Shown here: one piece after another, positions 61,346-64,000 of the stretch | Numbering within the stretch: the stretch's first letter is position 1 | Layout: each line of letters opens with the position of its first letter | From: Artemisia argyi | Lineage: Eukaryota > Streptophyta > Magnoliopsida > Asterales > Asteraceae | Direction of reading: 5' to 3' | Assembly: GCA_030686995.1 (NCBI GenBank) | Contig: CM060680.1 | Coordinates: forward strand, 77,388,616-77,452,615 | DNA: 64,000 nucleotides | Made by a program: the position numbers and the translations under genes | The notes under the pieces: model-generated | What the model was told of the DNA's origin: nothing | Database searches by the model: none | What the model saw: only the letters and a program-made list of their open reading frames with translations

Positions 61346-62336
61346 TTGTTGTCGCCGGAGATACACGGTGGGTGGTCGCCGGAGATGTGGTGCTCCAGTG
61401 AATGGAAAATAGTACTACTGAGGATAATGGCAATCGTATTGGTGGGTTTGTTGTATCAGAAGAAGAAAAAAGTCAAGTTTGGTTTTGATGATAATGAATA
61501 CGAGAGTTTATCGGATATGGAAGATTCATTGAGATTAGTGTCAGGAAGAGGTGTACATACAAGTATTTGCTCATAAGCGTTCCAAGCTTTTAAATGTTCC
61601 ATGTATTTGGATTTTAACTTATCCAGAACTACGACAGTCAATGGGCCAAGGATCATGTCTTTTTGCGAAAAAACATTAGTAATATATTTGTATGATGGAC
61701 TAATATGACTCATTAGGTAGTCTACATATATTTACTATATCTATATTTTGTTGGATTTTAATATGCTTAATATGACTCATTGTGGTATTGTTATGCTTAT
61801 GTGATAATATTTATTTTTTTGGTGAGACAAAACAATCTGACACTTATGTTATCCATCCTGGGTCAAAGAATCAAAAGTGATAATTTGTGTTTTTGGGTTA
61901 AATAGTTTGTTTGGGGAGGGTGGTGGATGGTTATAATAATTGGTGATCGTGAATGGAGATAGAGAAGAAGGAGGGTTGAAGAAGACAAGACCCGAAATGT
62001 CCATTTTGCACTCATGTTCAAAGCAAACGGGGAAATAACGGATGTCAACTGGCGAATAACGATCAAAGGGACCTTGGATGATAAAAAAACATGGAAGTTG
62101 GGACCTTGGGTGATGTTTTGACACAAGTTCAGGGACGAACGGTATATTTTACTCTTTTATTTTTTAAAAGAGGACCATCGATGCAATTAGTTTGAAAATT
62201 AGGTATTAATAATATAACTAAAATCGAATAGGGACGATAGGTGTAATTTTGGTTAAACCATGGGTACGAAACATGTAAAATTATTTACGTACGCATTAAG
62301 AGATTAGATAATTTATTTGGTTTCCCAGTTTGGACC
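61346..62336. other. Intergenic region with an unrecognised small ORF
   Basis: A plus-strand frame 61346-61576 (76 codons) contains a hydrophobic stretch (IVLLRIMAIVLVGLLYQ) followed by KKKKVKFGFDDNEYESLSDMEDS; it could be a small membrane peptide or chance. No family recognised. 61850-62130 resembles dispersed non-coding repeat sequence with opposing frames. Confidence 0.35.
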
Positions 62337-62536
62337 GGATCTCCTGAGGCCAATTCAGATTCATTCATCGTTACAATTCAAATCCATCAATCACACTAGA
62401 ATCCAATTCAAAGCCCTAAATATTGATCAATTGTCAATTGAATAACTCAAATCAGTTTGTAATTATTGCTGGAGTTGAAAACCCGATAGGATTTTGATAG
62501 GGTTTGTGATATTGGTAGGGTTAATTGAATTGAGAA

Positions 62537-62638
62537 ATGGGGAATTTACTTGTAAAGAAGCCAAAGGTTACTGAAGTTGATAAAGCTATTTTGTCTTTGA
62601 AAACACAAAGGCGTAAACTTGCTCAATATCAGCAACAG
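62537..62638 (+). CDS. VPS20: VPS20/CHMP6 (ESCRT-III subunit), exon 1
   Basis: ATG 62537 begins [20 protein letters not shown], then [14 protein letters not shown], followed by the splice donor CAG|GT at 62638-62640. This matches the start of plant VPS20 (SNF7 family), including Gly2 for N-myristoylation, the basic LVKKPK membrane-binding stretch and the start of helix 1. VPS20 links ESCRT-II to SNF7 assembly at endosomal membranes during multivesicular-body sorting. Exon 2, expected to continue helix 1, is not found before 64000, so intron 1 is longer than 1.36 kb. A presumed 5' leader (about 62340-62536) is rich in CAAATC and AATTCA phrases without a clear TATA box. No defect seen. Confidence 0.88.
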
Positions 62639-63018
62639 GTTTTATTATTATTCCTATTATCTCAATTTTTGGTTTTTATTTGTTATTTTTATATGCGATA
62701 TATGATTTTGAAATCTGGTAGCTAATGTCTGTTAAGTGTTTTAAGTTATGCACTTTAGTTTAATTGTTTAAGTTAGACCCGTAAGGCTAAAGTAGCGTTA
62801 ATTCGATGCTGGTGGATATGTATAAATTGTGCAGATAGAATGTACTATGCGGATTACGTGTTTCCGAAATGCAGGTGTCAAAACTGTCTTTTTTCTCAAA
62901 GAAAACACAGATAATCAGTTTTGCCAAACATTATTTTCCTTTCTGATTATTTGTGTGTTGCAAATGCGTTATAAGATAATCTTGTCAAACACCTTTTATA
63001 TGCGTGTAGGATAAGTAA
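62639..63018 (+). other. VPS20 intron 1, proximal part
   Basis: Starts GTTTTATTATT after the exon. T-rich with no coding similarity; small frames here are not supported. Confidence 0.7.
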
Positions 63019-63229
63019 GAGCATCCACAGTGATTTAGGCGACTATTGCTCACCACTGCTATAACCTCCTGCCACTTTATCACCACTTTTACCCCGCGAT
63101 TGTCACAACCCACCACTAACCAACTTTGTAAGAAATAAAGTTTTTGCCGAACTTCGTGAGCACAAGACCACCACAATTATAACCCTCATCCTTCCCACCC
63201 CGAGCACACTGACAACACTGCGAATGCTC
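63019..63229. mobile_element. Tourist/PIF-Harbinger-like MITE in VPS20 intron 1
   Basis: Inverted ends GAGCATCCACAGTG (left) and GAGCATTCGCAGTG (right, complement), flanked by TAA at 63016-63018 and 63230-63232, the three-base duplication typical of PIF/Harbinger. 211 bp, non-coding. Confidence 0.85.
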
Positions 63230-64000
63230 TAAGTCTAATACAGGTGGGTGCTTTTCTAGCTTAGCAGAACATATAATATTTATAGGCGTGGTTGGGTTGT
63301 AAGATAATTAGGATATGATTACATTTTGATTTCTGTGGTGTGAAGTGGAATTAAATGATAAGAAGAAAGCTACTGGCATACTAAGGCTAGGGGTAATAAG
63401 AGCGTTTGCATGCGCCTTAGAGTCAAGGAGGACGCATCCTCCTTGTTAGGCCCAACTCATACGTTCACGTGGGTAAATAGCTTACGCCATCATATATTTG
63501 ATCAATTTACGTTCTTGGCAGAATATTTTGCATGACTCCCACATGTTGCTGTCATCAGCTTCCAACATGTTACATGGTTCAGAATGATGTAATCACTAAT
63601 ATTTTGAATCAAGTTAAATAATATAGCATTATAACCATGAAAAAACGAATCTAAGGACTTATATGTGTGGTTTGTGAAAATCCGTTTGGATTTCTCAACT
63701 TCTGCCAAATAAATTATACATGAAGAGCCGGTGTTAGGTGTATCTGCAGGGACAAAATGACATAGTTGCTTAAGTTAAAGGATTTAACGATACATAAAAT
63801 CAAAGGACTTATGTGTTCTTTATGTGGAAATCCATAGGGGTTTCCAACATTTCGCCTTGATATTATGAGGGCTATGGTTCTCTCATATAGTCATATTTAG
63901 GAAGGTTAAAAGGAATGGCTTAATACTCACTAGTAACAGCATTGCTGGTTTGAGTCCAACCTATTTGTCCGTTGTAACTTTAAATAGTGCTAACTACCAA
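63230..64000. other. VPS20 intron 1, distal part within the window
   Basis: No exon recognised. Contains a perfect inverted repeat AAGGAGGA-CGCA-TCCTCCTT at 63425-63444 and two related AAGGACTTAT-GTG...GGAAATCC phrases near 63652 and 63804, suggesting decayed MITE-like repeats. Confidence 0.5.

Noticed and set aside
61863..62126. Overlapping minus-strand frames of 87-91 codons
   Set aside because: Two frames overlap in different phases and neither shows a motif; the region looks like a dispersed repeat.

Overview
The window reads as nuclear DNA of a flowering plant, most likely a member of the daisy family (Asteraceae). The evidence is an AT-rich background, one intron-bearing host gene start, very large Ty3/Gypsy elements, and retroelement ORFs of types I associate with Asteraceae genomes (an Athila-type ORF1 and a retroelement carrying a CCHC knuckle plus an ARID domain). 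Most of the sequence is transposable-element DNA. Recognisable host genes are few: exon 1 of a VPS20/CHMP6 (ESCRT-III) gene at 62537-62638, a pseudogenised S-protein homolog (SPH) at 10831-11268, and a broken BEACH-domain exon pair near 57196-57770.

Layout. 373-6919: a minus-strand Athila-like Gypsy element with a truncated 5' LTR and a decayed ORF1. 6920-15100: low-information DNA with a minisatellite, a hAT MITE, the SPH pseudogene, a tRNA-derived SINE and a Copia gag remnant broken by a MITE. 15093-56056 is one nested stack, readable because most layers have target-site duplications (TSDs): a hAT-like element (TSD yTATATGT) was split by a small Copia-type element carrying an ARID domain (LTRs 15303-15772 and 55279-55754, TSD GATTA). 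That was split by a large minus-strand Gypsy element (16456-54325, TSD CATAT), which in turn holds an endogenous caulimovirid (18796-24876), a Tekay/Del-type chromovirus (25168-38288, TSD GCTAT), a solo LTR (42318-43871, TSD ACAAG) and, inside its 5' LTR, a near-intact non-autonomous Athila-like element (45058-53284, TSD AGAAC). 56190-62300: an Athila fragment, the BEACH pseudogene, a SINE-like piece, a second solo LTR and a roughly 68-bp minisatellite. 62300-64000: the VPS20 start and its first intron with a Tourist-like MITE.

How the parts work. The Tekay element keeps a complete gag-PR-RT-RH-IN-chromodomain frame apart from one nonsense codon, plus an extra upstream ORF of unknown function. 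The Athila-like elements and the large 16-54 kb Gypsy element encode no polymerase here and would depend on enzymes in trans. The caulimovirid copy is linear and circularly permuted. It keeps open frames for a movement protein and two small proteins, but lacks most of the coat protein and has stops in polymerase and transactivator.

The most interesting signals are not genes. (i) The LTRs of several different Gypsy families carry, just upstream of the TATA box, clusters of short perfect palindromes with a constant CG-S-CG centre and family-specific complementary arms (TGACGCCGTCA, CTACGCCGTAG, TTACGCCGTAA, GATGCGCCGCATC). (ii) A 20-nt stem-loop with a constant AGGA loop and covarying stem lies just upstream of the 3' LTR in four Athila-like copies. 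(iii) A chromatin-type ARID domain is carried inside a small LTR retroelement. All homologies are judged by eye; no database search was possible.
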